DNA of 40,111 bases from Pinguiococcus pyrenoidosus (GCA_019677205.1 JAAMXY010000235.1:6913-47023), one strand, 5' to 3'. Positions 1 to 9,503 are shown, counted from the first letter of the stretch. Notes: generated from the letters alone by a model not told the origin. Made by a program: numbers and translations.

Positions 1-598
1 TCAACAGAGCGCTAGAAGACGTCAAGGGGGATCTGCACGTGACGAGCAAGTTTGGAGAGCCCATCAAGGGATTCGGGAAAGACTCTGGTGATCGACGAGA
101 GGGCCGTCGCAGGTAGCGAGTTGGACTCCTTCTCTTTCTCTCCTTCCGCTTCGCGAGGCTGTATACGTTCTTCTGGATGCGACGGTGTTTTGCTTAGCCC
201 GTTTTCGCGCATGATAGATATCTGGAGCACTACGAGTTCGACAATCCCAAGGACGGGAGCAAGCGCGTCCGCATTCGCTTCAACATAGAAGGACCCCACG
301 GGCGTGCTCTGGTCTTCGCCGAGGTGTCGAACAAGACGTAAGCCGATGACCCTCCATCTCTTCCTGCTCGCGGGGATGTGCATCGCTCTCTGACGTACAT
401 CTTGACCGTTATGTTGGCTTGCGCAGGGCGATGAAGTGGGTCTACTTGATGGTGCAAGACATGCGAGACGGGTCCGTCGTGGTGATCGAGGACAATCGGG
501 CGAAGATCGAGCTCGCCGCCGGATCCACCAAGGAGGCAGATAACAGCATCTTCGGCAGCCTCTTGACGGGTGGCAAAGACTCTTCAAGCAACCATTGA
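1..598 (+). CDS. TIM21: TIM21-like mitochondrial import subunit, C-terminal part
   Basis: Partial gene, running off the left edge. Exons: <1-112, 218-337, 427-598 (stop 596-598). The joined frame (starting at base 3) gives 133 residues containing FGEPIKGFGKD, then RYLEHYEFDNPKDGSKR, RIRFNIEGPHG, WVYLMVQDMRDG and VIEDNRAKI. This order and wording match the intermembrane-space domain of TIM21, the TIM23-complex subunit that docks the presequence translocase to the TOM complex, and are especially close to plant TIM21 (GYGKDGG...GRRN, RVRFNIEGP, WVYILVQD, LQDNR; recalled, not searched). Both introns have GT-AG ends (113-217, 338-426) and keep the conserved frame. The N-terminal presequence and membrane helix lie outside the window. 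The gene converges on BRX1 with only 24 bp between stop codons. Confidence 0.88.
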
Positions 599-622
599 TC
601 TAAATTATGACGAGGCGTGCTC

Positions 623-1844
623 TCACTTGAAGACGTCCTGGAGCTCATCACGGGGCAGCGCATGGTCGAGCTTGCGCCGCTTCAAGTCCTGCTTCGCTTG
701 TACACGCTCGCTATATCGCTCTCCATGTCGCTTGTTCGACTCGCTGCGGATTGCGTTCGGGGAAACAAAGGCGCTGTTCGAGTAAATCGTCCGGCCACCG
801 AAAGCGCTGCCTATGGACGAGACGCGTCAATCGATTGAGCCGCCTGAGATGTCGTTCTGACCCGTCTCGCCATCGCACGTACCGAAGACTCGGATCGGTG
901 TCAGCACAAATCGCGGTCCAATCTCCGTGAGGGTGGTGAGCTCCTCATTCTGCCTCTCCGCGCGCTTCTCCAACCGCCCTTCGTCCGAGGCGTCGGTAAT
1001 CTGGTAGTTTCGGATCCAGATCTTCCCGTCCAAGAAGAAGAACGACATGATTCGGTCGACGAAGGGCTTGGACTTCGGGTGTCCTCGCGGCGTACTGAAG
1101 ATCTCGGACAGGAGTTCCTTCATCAGCTTCGTTTCCGGCCGCACATCAAAAGCCGCGTCAAACGAAAGCAGCGGACGCGATCCCTGTAGAAGGTTGCATT
1201 GAGAGGTGAGAGAGAGTGTTTTCGTGTGTTTGTGTTCGTGTTTGTGTTTGTTTGTGTGTGTGCGTGTAGGGGTATCATGTGTGTGTTGTGTGTTTCTCCG
1301 ACTCGCACACCCAAACCCACTTACGAGCATGCAGTTCCCCGTCAACTTGAGCTCGTCCATGGTGTGCACATTGCTCACGTGAAACTTCACGCTCGGCCCC
1401 GTCGGCTGCTTCGAGACCCACATGTAAAGGTCCTGCCGCTTGCGCGCCTCGAAGTACAGGCAAAAGTTGCAGCTGGTGGCCGAAGCAGTCGTCAGCCACT
1501 TGCTTCTCCGGAGGCGCTTGGAAAGACTTTCGTACCTCTTGACGTCAGCAATCTCGTTGATGGCGCTGAGGTCCCCTTTGGCGTCGAACTTGGAGTCTTT
1601 CTTCTGGTGCGGCAGCAGCTTGCGTAGATCCTCGACCAGGTGTCGGTATCTGGGGTGTTTCATAAATCAGCTGGGCGAGCAGGAGACGCAGCCAAGCAGA
1701 CGTCGCTGGGCAAGATGCCAAAAGGACTCACGCATACCTCGCTGTGATGCCTCTGGAGGACAAAACAAGCACTCGCTTCTTGTTGCGGTACTTGCCATCG
1801 CTCGCGAAGCCCTCTTGCTCGGCCTCGCTGCCTCGCTTTGTCAT
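623..1844 (-). CDS. BRX1: Ribosome biogenesis protein BRX1 (Brix domain)
   Basis: Five exons on the minus strand: 1738-1844, 1536-1649, 1325-1472, 883-1183, 623-810, giving 285 residues. The ATG at 1844 is the first after an in-frame stop. Conserved Brix segments run across every junction: VLVLSSRGITAR / YRHLVEDLRKLLPH, NEIADVKS / CNFCLYFEARKRQDLYMW, PSVKFHVSNVHTMDELKLTG, GSRPLLSF, DGKIWIRNYQI, EIGPRFVLTPIRVFG / GSAFGGRTIYSN, FVSPNAIR, then a basic C-tail. BRX1 acts in the nucleolus in assembly of the large (60S) ribosomal subunit, binding pre-rRNA with its Brix fold. Introns are 72, 141, 63 and 88 bp; the 141-bp one holds a GT-rich low-complexity run. Reading through the last intron would give a false short C-terminus, so the final exon at 623-810 matters. 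It diverges from the renalase-like gene. Confidence 0.95.
1190..1300. repeat. GT-rich low-complexity tract in BRX1 intron
   Basis: Plus-strand purine/GT-rich stretch of interrupted GTGTTTGT-type units, lying entirely inside the 141-bp BRX1 intron (1184-1324). On the gene strand it reads as a CA-rich tract next to the acceptor, which contributes part of the pyrimidine content near the 3' splice site. Confidence 0.7.
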
Positions 1845-1959
1845 GCTGACTTTGGCAAGATGTCAGAAAGCTCGCCAACAGTCTCGAGTGCGACAAAGAG
1901 TGTGGGAAGGCACCCAAGTCTGCTTCACCTGTGAGCGAAAGGGGATAAATCGCTCAGAT

Positions 1960-2045
1960 TTCAGCGAAAAGAAGGTATATACCGTTGTAGAATATTATAC
2001 ATTTCATATTACAGTATAATATTGTTATTAACATAATGTAGGTGG
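1960..2045. promoter_or_regulatory. AT-rich island with inverted repeat in divergent promoter
   Basis: Lies between the BRX1 ATG (1844, minus) and the renalase-like ATG (2208, plus), so it is the shared upstream region. It is sharply AT-rich in a GC-rich setting. AATATTATAC at 1991-2000 and its exact reverse complement GTATAATATT at 2014-2023 form a perfect 10-bp inverted repeat with a 13-nt loop, and TATATA occurs at about 1976-1981. A role as core promoter or nucleosome-free region is inference. Confidence 0.5.
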
Positions 2046-2207
2046 TTTTGGCGGACAGAGGCCTAAAAAGGCGCAAAACGCCACGACAGAGCGCCGCTTT
2101 GCTGGGAATCGTGTGGCATTCTTTACATTGCAGCAGCCAGTCCCTCCTTCTTGTTGAAAGGAGAAAAAAGGCCATGGCGCGATAGGCGAGTCCTTGGTGA
2201 CTTGGGC

Positions 2208-3647
2208 ATGCTCATGAGCTCCCTCGGCAAGGTGTTCCTGCTTGCCATGTGCGTCCGCGGCCGGAGCCTGCAAGGCAAGAGCGTGGGGATCCTCGGCGGA
2301 GGCATCGCTGGTCTGAGCTGCGCCTTGGCCCTGGAGGAGAGGGGTATTGAATGCCTCGTGTACGACACCGGGAAAAGGGGCGTTGGCGGCAGGGCGTCCT
2401 CCAGGGACTTGCAAGGCCAGGCTGTTGACCACGCGGTGCAGTTCGTCACCGCCACCCAGGGCTCCAGCTTCGAGGCGTTGCTGGCGAGGGCGCAAGAGGA
2501 TGGGCAGGTGCAGCTGTGGGACGGCTCCCGCGTCGGGACGGTGGATGCCGATGGGTTCTTCCAGCCCGATGGGCTCCGGCGGTACATCGGCAGCAACGAG
2601 CTGGGGATGCAGGGGCTGGTGAACCACCTGAGGCAGAATCTAAAGCACGGGCCGGTCACGGATACCTGGGTCTCTCCGTCCAATGGGCTGCGCTTCGAGG
2701 GGTCGGAGGAGCGGCCGCAGTGGGGCGTCTACGTCAACAACAAGCGGTTCCGGCAGCATGACATCATCGTGATTGCGCACAATGGGAAGTGCGCAGATCG
2801 CATCACCAGCAAGACGCCAGCGAAACAGATCAATCGACTGCTTCGGGTCAACTTTGACAACAAGCTGCCGCCTCCTGGAGCGACGCGCTATCCGAAGATG
2901 ACCTTGAACGCCATCTACTCGGTAGTTGTGACCGTGCCCACGGGCTTCTTCCCAGCGGATTTCGACGGCGCGTTCATGCAATCTGCAAACGTATCGTGGA
3001 TAGGATGCAACTCGCGGAAGTACGAGCGCGGCTCCGGGGACCAGGGCGTCGAGGTGTGGACCTTGCTGAGCACTCCGGCCTTCGCGAAGGAGCATAAGAT
3101 GCCGCAGGAGTTCATCGAGGGCACGCCGACGGAAGCATTGGTGGTAGAGACCCTCGTTGGCGATGTCCTTGAGACTTTTCGGCGCCGTCGCGGCGGCGAC
3201 GACGAGGCCTTCATCGACAAGATCTTGTTTTCGAAGGTGCAGCTCTGGGGCGCGGGCGTTCCCATAAACAGATGGGCCGCAGAGGACGGAAATCCTTTCC
3301 TCTTCGACGCGGCCCACGGCATCGGAGTCGTGGGTGATTGGCTCTGCAAGCCCAGCGTGGAGGGCGCTTTCCTGTCCGGGTCGGACTTCGGGGCGTGGTT
3401 GTCGGAGTCCAGCGCCGAGGCGAGCGCTGGGCTTCGGGGAAGCTTCATCCCTGCAGGGGGCGCCGCGGGCATCGGCGACGTTTGCGACGCACCCATGGCT
3501 CCAGAGCAAATCTACATGAGTGAAAAGGAGTTTGAGGTGGTTCAGCGAGGGCGGGGCGGTAGAGGTCAAAGAGGCGGTAGGGGCAAGGGCGGACGAGGAG
3601 GTCGTGGAGGTCGAGGCGGTGGTCGCCGACCTCGGCCAGCGAACTAG
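2208..3647 (+). CDS. Renalase-like FAD/NAD(P)-binding oxidoreductase with RGG tail
   Basis: Single exon, 479 residues from ATG 2208; an open frame extends upstream but only with TTG. Residues 1-17 are a hydrophobic leader (MLMSSLGKVFLLAMC), followed at once by a dinucleotide-binding Rossmann motif VGILGGGIAGLSCALALEE and a YDTGKRGVGGRAS strap typical of amine-oxidase/renalase-type flavoproteins. Near the C-terminus GIGVVGDWLCKPSVEGAFLSG is the second FAD-contacting motif of the family. The last ~35 residues are an RGG/GAR tail (RGGRGQRGGRGKGGRG), unusual for this family. Substrate unknown: renalase relatives oxidise dihydropyridine nucleotide isomers, but specificity cannot be read here. The leader suggests secretory or plastid-directed entry, which sits oddly with an RNA-binding-type tail. 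It converges on the CIA30 gene (147 bp). Confidence 0.8.
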   Translation: MLMSSLGKVFLLAMCVRGRSLQGKSVGILGGGIAGLSCALALEERGIECLVYDTGKRGVGGRASSRDLQGQAVDHAVQFVTATQGSSFEALLARAQEDGQVQLWDGSRVGTVDADGFFQPDGLRRYIGSNELGMQGLVNHLRQNLKHGPVTDTWVSPSNGLRFEGSEERPQWGVYVNNKRFRQHDIIVIAHNGKCADRITSKTPAKQINRLLRVNFDNKLPPPGATRYPKMTLNAIYSVVVTVPTGFFPADFDGAFMQSANVSWIGCNSRKYERGSGDQGVEVWTLLSTPAFAKEHKMPQEFIEGTPTEALVVETLVGDVLETFRRRRGGDDEAFIDKILFSKVQLWGAGVPINRWAAEDGNPFLFDAAHGIGVVGDWLCKPSVEGAFLSGSDFGAWLSESSAEASAGLRGSFIPAGGAAGIGDVCDAPMAPEQIYMSEKEFEVVQRGRGGRGQRGGRGKGGRGGRGGRGGGRRPRPAN

Positions 3648-3703
3648 CGGCGACCTACGCTGCTTCCGCCCGGCACACGTCGAATCGCTGGACCACTGCA
3701 GAG

Positions 3704-3771
3704 ACAGGATTTCCCCTCCTTTCACCTTGCCGACACAGGATTTCCCCTCCTTTCACCTAGCCGACACAGGA
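3704..3771. repeat. 31-bp tandem repeat in 3' intergenic region
   Basis: Unit ACAGGATTTCCCCTCCTTTC plus 11 further bases (CACC-T-GCCGAC-like) starts at 3704, 3735 and 3766, giving about 2.2 copies at a 31-bp period with one mismatch (TTGCC/TAGCC). It lies between the convergent renalase-like and CIA30 stop codons, probably in a 3' UTR. Confidence 0.85.
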
Positions 3772-3794
3772 ATCTGAGAAGAAAGCTGTTATCT

Positions 3795-5212
3795 CTATGG
3801 TCGGCGCTTGCCCTTGGACAGCATGCGCGGAATCTGAAAACCTATCCTGAGCAGCTTGCCGAGCACCTTCCCCGTCAGCTCACGCACTGGAATCAGTAAG
3901 GCCGTCAAAATGTTTCGGAGGAAGTTTCGTCCCTTCCGACGCCTCATCGAGAGACCGAATCGCAGAATCTGGAAGGAGGAGGCTTGGCGCTCCTTGAGGA
4001 TCTGCTCGGCCCGTTGTCCCCGTCGCACCGGCTCGCTGAAGAACAGGTTCAGCGCCGGTCGGAGAACTCGAAGCGCCACAGGGCGACGCTTGGCGACCTC
4101 ATTCTCGGGAAGCGGCTGCGGAAGCGAAAGGGGCGCCTGCTTCTTCACCGCCGCTTCGGGAGAGGCGGCCCCGGCAGAAGCATCTCCCGAGGACCACGTG
4201 TAGCCGCCGATGCTACCGATGTCGAGCTGGATGACCCAAGAAACGTTTGAAGGTTGAGATTCAAATTGGCGCGTCTGAAGACGGCGACTGGGGAATGCCG
4301 GCAAGCTGTACGGGGCGGAGCGAAGAGCAGAAAATGCAGGTTGCTGCACACCTGGAAGAATCCATCGCGGAAGTTCGGCACGACGGTGGTGTTCTCCGAG
4401 ATCTGAAACTTGGACGCCGACAGGCCGATCTGATAGATGGAGCTTGCTGCCTTCTCATCAATCTGCGGGGCGCCGGGAACGATGCGGGCGCCTCTGACGA
4501 GCTTGAAGTCGGCAAAAGGAATGAAGATCCGTTGCAACCCTGCAGTTCCAGCGCGAGCACCCATGAGAAGCAGCATTCAGCCGCAGCTGGACACGGAAGC
4601 GCAGCGTGGCCCCAAAGGTGGCACAAACCTTCCACATCTGGGTTGATGCGATACGCGGCCTGGTAGGCCTTGTCTCCACGGTTGTCGTCCCTGGTTCGGA
4701 GGGTCATCTTCCACGCCCGGCGGTCGGCGTCCGTGTCGGACGCCAGGCGACACGTCAGATAGAGCCCCTCATAGGCCGAGAGATCAAGAGGCTCGGACAG
4801 CGGCTTGGTGCGGATGCCGCAGAAGCCCCCTCCTTCCTTCCGCAAAACGCCCATCCACGAGACCGTGTCCGGGTCGCCGCGGTCCAGCAGCTTGGAGCTG
4901 GAGATCCCGCCCATGATCACGTCGTCGATTCGCTCGAAGTACCCTGCGGATCCGTTCGCCAGCCCTCAGCCCCAAGGCCACGGCCACTGCATCCCATTGC
5001 ACTCTCGTACCTAGCGACTCCTCGCGATCGGCGGACCCGAAGTGAAACACCCTCTTCGTCGTCACCCAGTCCGTCAGCACCTCCGCGCTCTCCTGGAGGG
5101 CCCGCAGCGGCGCCAGCCGCGGCGACATCGGCGCGCCGAAGAGCCTGGAGGCCGCCAGGGCCGACGCCGAGCATACTAGGAGCAGGCCGAGGAGTGGCGC
5201 AAGCGTCCTCAT
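3795..5212 (-). CDS. CIA30-domain protein with secretory leader
   Basis: Minus-strand exons 5011-5212, 4629-4943, 4352-4539, 3795-4274 (394 residues from ATG 5212; the frame upstream opens only with GTG). Residues 1-22 form a signal peptide (MRTLAPLLGLLLVCSASALA). The CIA30 fold (galactose-binding-like) follows: DDVIMGGISSSKL, GGFCGIRTKPL, LDLSAYEGLYLTCR, YQAAYRI, RIFIPFADFKLVRG and the terminal strand IQLDIGSIGGY. CIA30 proteins include the complex I assembly factor NDUFAF1 and the plastid mRNA factor HCF173. A signal peptide argues for plastid import (complex plastid) rather than mitochondria here, but this is inference. After the domain comes a ~120-residue basic tail (RRRKGRNF, SKGKRRP end) with no recognised fold. 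Introns are 67, 89 and 77 bp. It diverges from HopJ across 193 bp. Confidence 0.85.
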
Positions 5213-5405
5213 CGCGCTGGGCAGAGAAGGCGCCGTTGCCACAAATGTTCTGCCTGAGCCTGGCTTGCTGACGTAGATTGGTGTCGCGCAGGGGTCGCGG
5301 CCGTCGCTTCAAGAATCGCGACACGGCAAGCGGCGCTCTCCCAACGCCGCACGACGCCGGACTCGGCGCCTCCTTTCAGCTCTTCTTCTCTCCCGAGCTT
5401 GAAAG

Positions 5406-6373
5406 ATGCAGTCGGAAGCTGGAATCGCAGCGCCGGGGCTGAAGCGGCGGCTGCTGCTGCTGCTGCTGCTGCAGCTGAGCAGCTTTGCCAGCGGCTTTGC
5501 TAGGCTCGGGGCAGTGCATCGCAGCCTCGCCGGAGGTCTTCCGGCGGAAATGCCGCTGGTGTTCAAGGGCAAGGCGCCCTCGGCGTCGGCGCTGTTCATG
5601 GGCCAGCCCGGCGGCAGAACGGGCTGCTGCTGGAAGGCCGCCACGTACCTTGAGAAGATGGAGGTGGGATGCGTCAGGCGGGCAGGCTTCGAGCAGATGC
5701 AATGTGGCGACACTCATGGTTACACAATGGCGTCCGCAGCTGCGAAAGCAGCCGCCCGGGGCCGCGGCGGCAGTGAGCGGGCTCGTGGAGAACCTGGGGA
5801 CGTCGACCCTGAAAGAGAACCTGGCGATCATCGACGAATGCTGCGACTCCACTCCGGTGAGAAGCAGCATACAGAAGAAGGCGACGAAGCGCAGCTTGCA
5901 AGTTGAAAGCGGAACGAAACCGACCTGAGCTTCGTCTTTCCGATCCCGTGCTCGATTCTAGAAACCTTTCAGCATCGGTGAGCTTGAGAACAGCGCGGAG
6001 CAGAATCAAGCCTCTGCGAGGTACGTTGCCTGCGGCCCCACGATGCATCTTCGCTGCGTCCGCTCCCCCGGCTTAGCCTGGACAACAGGTTGCTGAGCCT
6101 GGCGCTGCTGCTGGACCTCAACAAGGAGGATACGCTGGAGCTCTGGGGAGACGTATGGCGTGAAGTCAGGGTACGCCTACCGCGATTGCCCCCTTGCTCG
6201 CTGCGATGGCACCACCTGCTCCACGAGAGCGCGAAGCTGATACGATGACTGCTCTCCCGACGCAGGGCACTGAGGGCACGAACCACGGGAATATTCGCGC
6301 CTTCGAGAAGCTGGGATTCGACGGCGTCAGCTTCCCCGAAGGCCTAGCCATCTCCTGGAAGGCGGAAGAGTAG
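5406..6373 (+). CDS. HopJ-domain protein with plastid-type bipartite leader
   Basis: Five exons: 5406-5663, 5740-5856, 5962-6020, 6089-6170, 6266-6373 (207 residues). The C-terminal half carries the HopJ-family pattern: LGTSTLKENLAIIDECCDSTP, KPFSIGELENSAEQNQASA, LALLLDLNKEDTLELWGDVWR, GTEGTNHGNIRAFEKLGFDGV. It matches family wording such as TPTAFxNGEL, NQGSxK, LFGxxYR and GTDHxNIRxFMxxGW. HopJ was named from a Pseudomonas effector list, but the family is widespread in bacteria and algae and its biochemical role is unknown to me. The N-terminus has a Leu-rich signal core followed by FASGFARLG, an ASAFAP-like cleavage site with Phe at +1, then a Ser/Ala/Arg transit-like stretch. Introns are 76, 105, 68 and 95 bp, all GT-AG. 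Exon junctions were fixed by family alignment. Confidence 0.85.
5451..5471 (+). repeat. (CTG)7 trinucleotide run coding the signal-peptide core
   Basis: Seven uninterrupted CTG codons inside the first HopJ exon encode the leucine run of the signal peptide hydrophobic core. Confidence 0.9.
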
Positions 6374-6921
6374 CGCGGCCCGCGACGTAAGGAAAAAGAA
6401 GACGTTTCCTTCAACTCATGTCAGTATTCGTCTCTGTGCTTTGATGAGTGCAAGACGTTTTGCTCCACATCGCAATCACTTCTGTCACTAGCACTGGCTG
6501 GCGCCCACAACACAACACGTTTGTACACTGGTAGGTCATTCGATCGCCAAACACCCACATTCTAGCAGCCTCCGGAAGGGTCCGAAGTCTCGACGACTAC
6601 GACAAGCCTGTTTCTACATGACCAAAACGCTAAAAAGAAAATGATCGAAGCCGCGTCCCGTCCACTGGAAAGCGTCTTTCGCGCACTCTGGATCCAAGCC
6701 GCGTAGGAAGCTGCGTGTCACGCTTTGCTCAACTCGAGGTGGGGCCGTGCGACTGCCGATGAGCTGCTCCGCACGGCCGCCGCGCCGAGAACCGGGATTG
6801 ACACGCCTCCTGCACTCCTACCCTACTTCAATCCAGACTCCACATATCTCACACAGCGATGAAGTAGCAAAAGACAATTCTCTAACGTTCATTCTCTGAT
6901 ATACTCCATGATGCGTCACAC
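6374..6921. other. Intergenic region between convergent genes
   Basis: 548 bp between the HopJ stop and the stop of the minus-strand gene ending at 6922. I see no credible coding frame, RNA gene or repeat. It should hold both 3' UTRs. Confidence 0.6.
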
Positions 6922-8433
6922 CTAGCTCTGCCCCGAGCCGGGCCCTTGCCGCCGACTCTGCACGCGCTTCATCTCCTCCTCGAAGACGTCCCGCACGCGT
7001 TCGACGGCGTCCCCCAGAGTGGTCGTGAGGCTCCTCTCGACCTCCTCCCCGAGTTCGCTCAAGAAGCTCCAGTAGCTGTCCCCGGGATTCTCCTGGAAGA
7101 GGGAGTGTATTCGAGCCGCCCAGGGCAGGTCGGTGGTTCGCTGAGGAAGCGGCTGCTCGCCCTTGGCTTCCGCAAAGGGAGACAGGGTCTTGGTGGTCGC
7201 AAGATGAGAACGACCATGAGTCACAGCAGGAGGCGGGCATTTGCGCATCTCCGTCCAGCAAGGCAGTACCTTCTCTTCGTCGGACGAGTCGGCGGTCGTC
7301 CGGGACGTGCCATCCTCTTCGCTCCCGTTCTCTCGACTCGTGGAGCCGCTTTCACTCGCGTCCTCTGCCTTCATCGCAGACTTTGACTCGTGTGGCTCCT
7401 CCTGGTCCCCATCCTCGGCCTTTGTGCCTCGTATTGCCCATCCATCGGCCGGCGCAAGGTGCGCGGATCGCTCCGGAGTCATCTTGGCGTCTGCCGACGA
7501 AGAGCTCGGACTGTTGTCAGCGGTACGATGGACGGAATCCAGAAACTCCAGGAGCAATCCGCTGGCGTCCTGGTCCGTGGTCGGCTTGGTTGGCGTCGAT
7601 GCCCACCCTTTGGTCATCGACATGCTGCCCATCGACAAGGAGCGCGGCGTCGAGGGCATGGACCGGACGAGCGACGGAGACGGCATCATGGCCGCGTGGC
7701 CCACTTGCGGAGGGGATGTCACTGTCGTGGACATGGGGGGGGATTCCGATGGCGTCCCCGGTTCGATGCTCTGGCTGCGCTGTCGCTTCCGCGGCCGGAT
7801 CCTTGCCCTTGCCTGCAGGAAGCTCTTCTCCACGATGTGCATCTCCTCCATCAAGCGCTGACGCGCGGGGAGAACCCGATTAGAATCCTGCTGCCTCCCG
7901 CCGGCCGACGCGCCGGCCGATCGCGGTCGCTTACCATGAGGTCCTCCTCCGTGAGATCTCGCTTGGGGGTCCGCGGAAACCGAAGATGGCCGATCCGTGC
8001 ATCGCCGCAGAACTTTTTGGAGATTCTCATGGTATCGCAGGCAAGGATGTCCCCCATGAATTCTCGGAAGGCTTGTCCCTGCGAGGAGAGAAGCCACGCG
8101 TGGAAGCCATCAGCTGTCGCATCCCAGAAAGGAACCTTGAAGGGCTGTATTGAAGGGTATCCAAGCATCCGCTCTCTGGGGATGTCAGGTGGCGCTGCCC
8201 CTCGGCGTCGCAAACCTGCTTACCGCTTCCACATCTGCCAAGAGGCCGTCCTGGAAAAGCGTGTACATTTTGTTGAAGTAGTCAAACTCCTCCTTGAACC
8301 AGCGCCCGCGCATCTCCGCGGTCCAAGGCAGCAGCCCTTGCCGCCGAAGAATCGACACCCTGCTCACGTGCGGGCTGACAATGAGCCCGCCCCGCACCAC
8401 CACCTCGCTGGGGATGTTTCCGCAGCTGTCCAT
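6922..8433 (-). CDS. Unrecognised protein with conserved-looking N-terminus and Ser-rich, charged C-terminus
   Basis: Model: exons 8224-8433, 7935-8144, 6922-7857 (451 residues), ATG 8433 in a strong gccATGg context. Introns 8145-8223 and 7858-7934 are GT-AG, phase 0. The N-terminal ~140 residues look globular (EVVVRGGLIVSPHVSRVS, GLLPWTAEMRGRWFKEEF, FKVPFWDATADGFHAWLL, FREFMGDILACDTMRISKKF). Then comes RLMEEMHIVEKSFLQARA, a basic patch RIRPRKRQR (nuclear-signal-like), about 150 residues rich in Ser/Thr/Pro/Glu, and a C-terminal amphipathic charged helix (FLSELGEEVERSL, RVRDVFEEEMKRVQ). I do not recognise the family. A further in-frame intron starting at GTACTG after DEEK is possible. Upstream exons beyond 8433 cannot be excluded because minus frames stay open to about 8970. 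Confidence 0.6.
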
Positions 8434-9503
8434 GGCTCTCCGCGCGAGGAGAGGCCCGGCGCGGCGCGCGGCGCAAGCCCCAACGTGAGAGCCTGTGTCC
8501 CGGAGGGCCAGCGGCGGCGAGAGCTGCCTGTTGCGAAGGTCTCGGCAGCCCGGCCGCTTGTTGCACTTCCCAGGGACTCAGGCGGCGGGAGCCTTCCGGG
8601 AAGGAGCCGCCACCGTGCGAGAAGGTCGAATCTGGCCGCGCGGATGGCCCGAGAAGCTCGTTCGTTTGCGGCAGAACCAGACCGATGTTCCGACCACGTA
8701 CGCGTCCCGGCGCTCGCGCGCCCGGTCGCTCCCGGTGCTCTCTGGGCGCCTCGACTGGGCAGCCCCTGGCCACAGATGCGGCGCGAGGGCAGCACAAGCA
8801 GCGGCGAAGGCGTCCTCCGGCCTCCTGGCGCCGGTAAGCTTCGAAGAGGCCCGACTGTAGTGTGTGGAGAAACTTGAGGTTGACGAGAACCGAGATCCAG
8901 AAAGGGCCTTTCATAGAATGCTAAAATTGCCAGCTGCCTTTCGGCGTCATCCCTCGCCTTCATTGGATGCCTGCCAATTGGCAGCACATGACACGTCCAC
9001 GTCGGTCAACATGGAGGCACGAATGAGCCAATCAAAGCGCAAGAGGTTAATCGTGTTGATCCGCCTTCCTGGCTGTGGAACGGCGGAAGAAGAGCGTCGA
9101 CTCCGAGATGCGCTACGCGTGCGTGGCCTTCTGCTCCGGCAGAATTTGTAAGAATTCCCGCGCATCTCCAGTTGAATCCCCTGAATCCTATCCCCAATCC
9201 ATGGATCTGCGAGCTTTTGAACGTCTCTGCTGCCGGCCGTTCACAGTGATGAACAAAGTTGTTCTTTGCTTGTGTGTTTGGTTGGTTGACTTGGTTGGTT
9301 GGCTGAGCGGTTGAAGCGGTGGCCTTTTCGTTGAAATCACGCAGCCACCCGTGCGTGATAAGGAGCCGAATTGTGCTTGCTTGCTTGGCTGCTTAATTGA
9401 TTGAAGTGCCGTGCTGTGCTGCCTGCCTGAGTCGGCTCTTCTTTTTGACTTCCAGCCACGGTGGTGCTGCTAGCTTGTACTAACCCCGGTGCCCAGCCAC
9501 ACC

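Noticed and set aside
5740-6373. HopJ as a bacterial effector toxin or recent contamination
   Set aside because: The gene has four short GT-AG introns and a eukaryotic targeting leader and sits between eukaryotic genes; the family name reflects its first listing, not a shown toxic role.
7390-8877. 495-codon open frame on the plus strand
   Set aside because: It is antisense to the spliced minus-strand gene at 6922-8433, is Arg/Pro-rich without domain character, and long antisense frames are expected in this GC-rich DNA.
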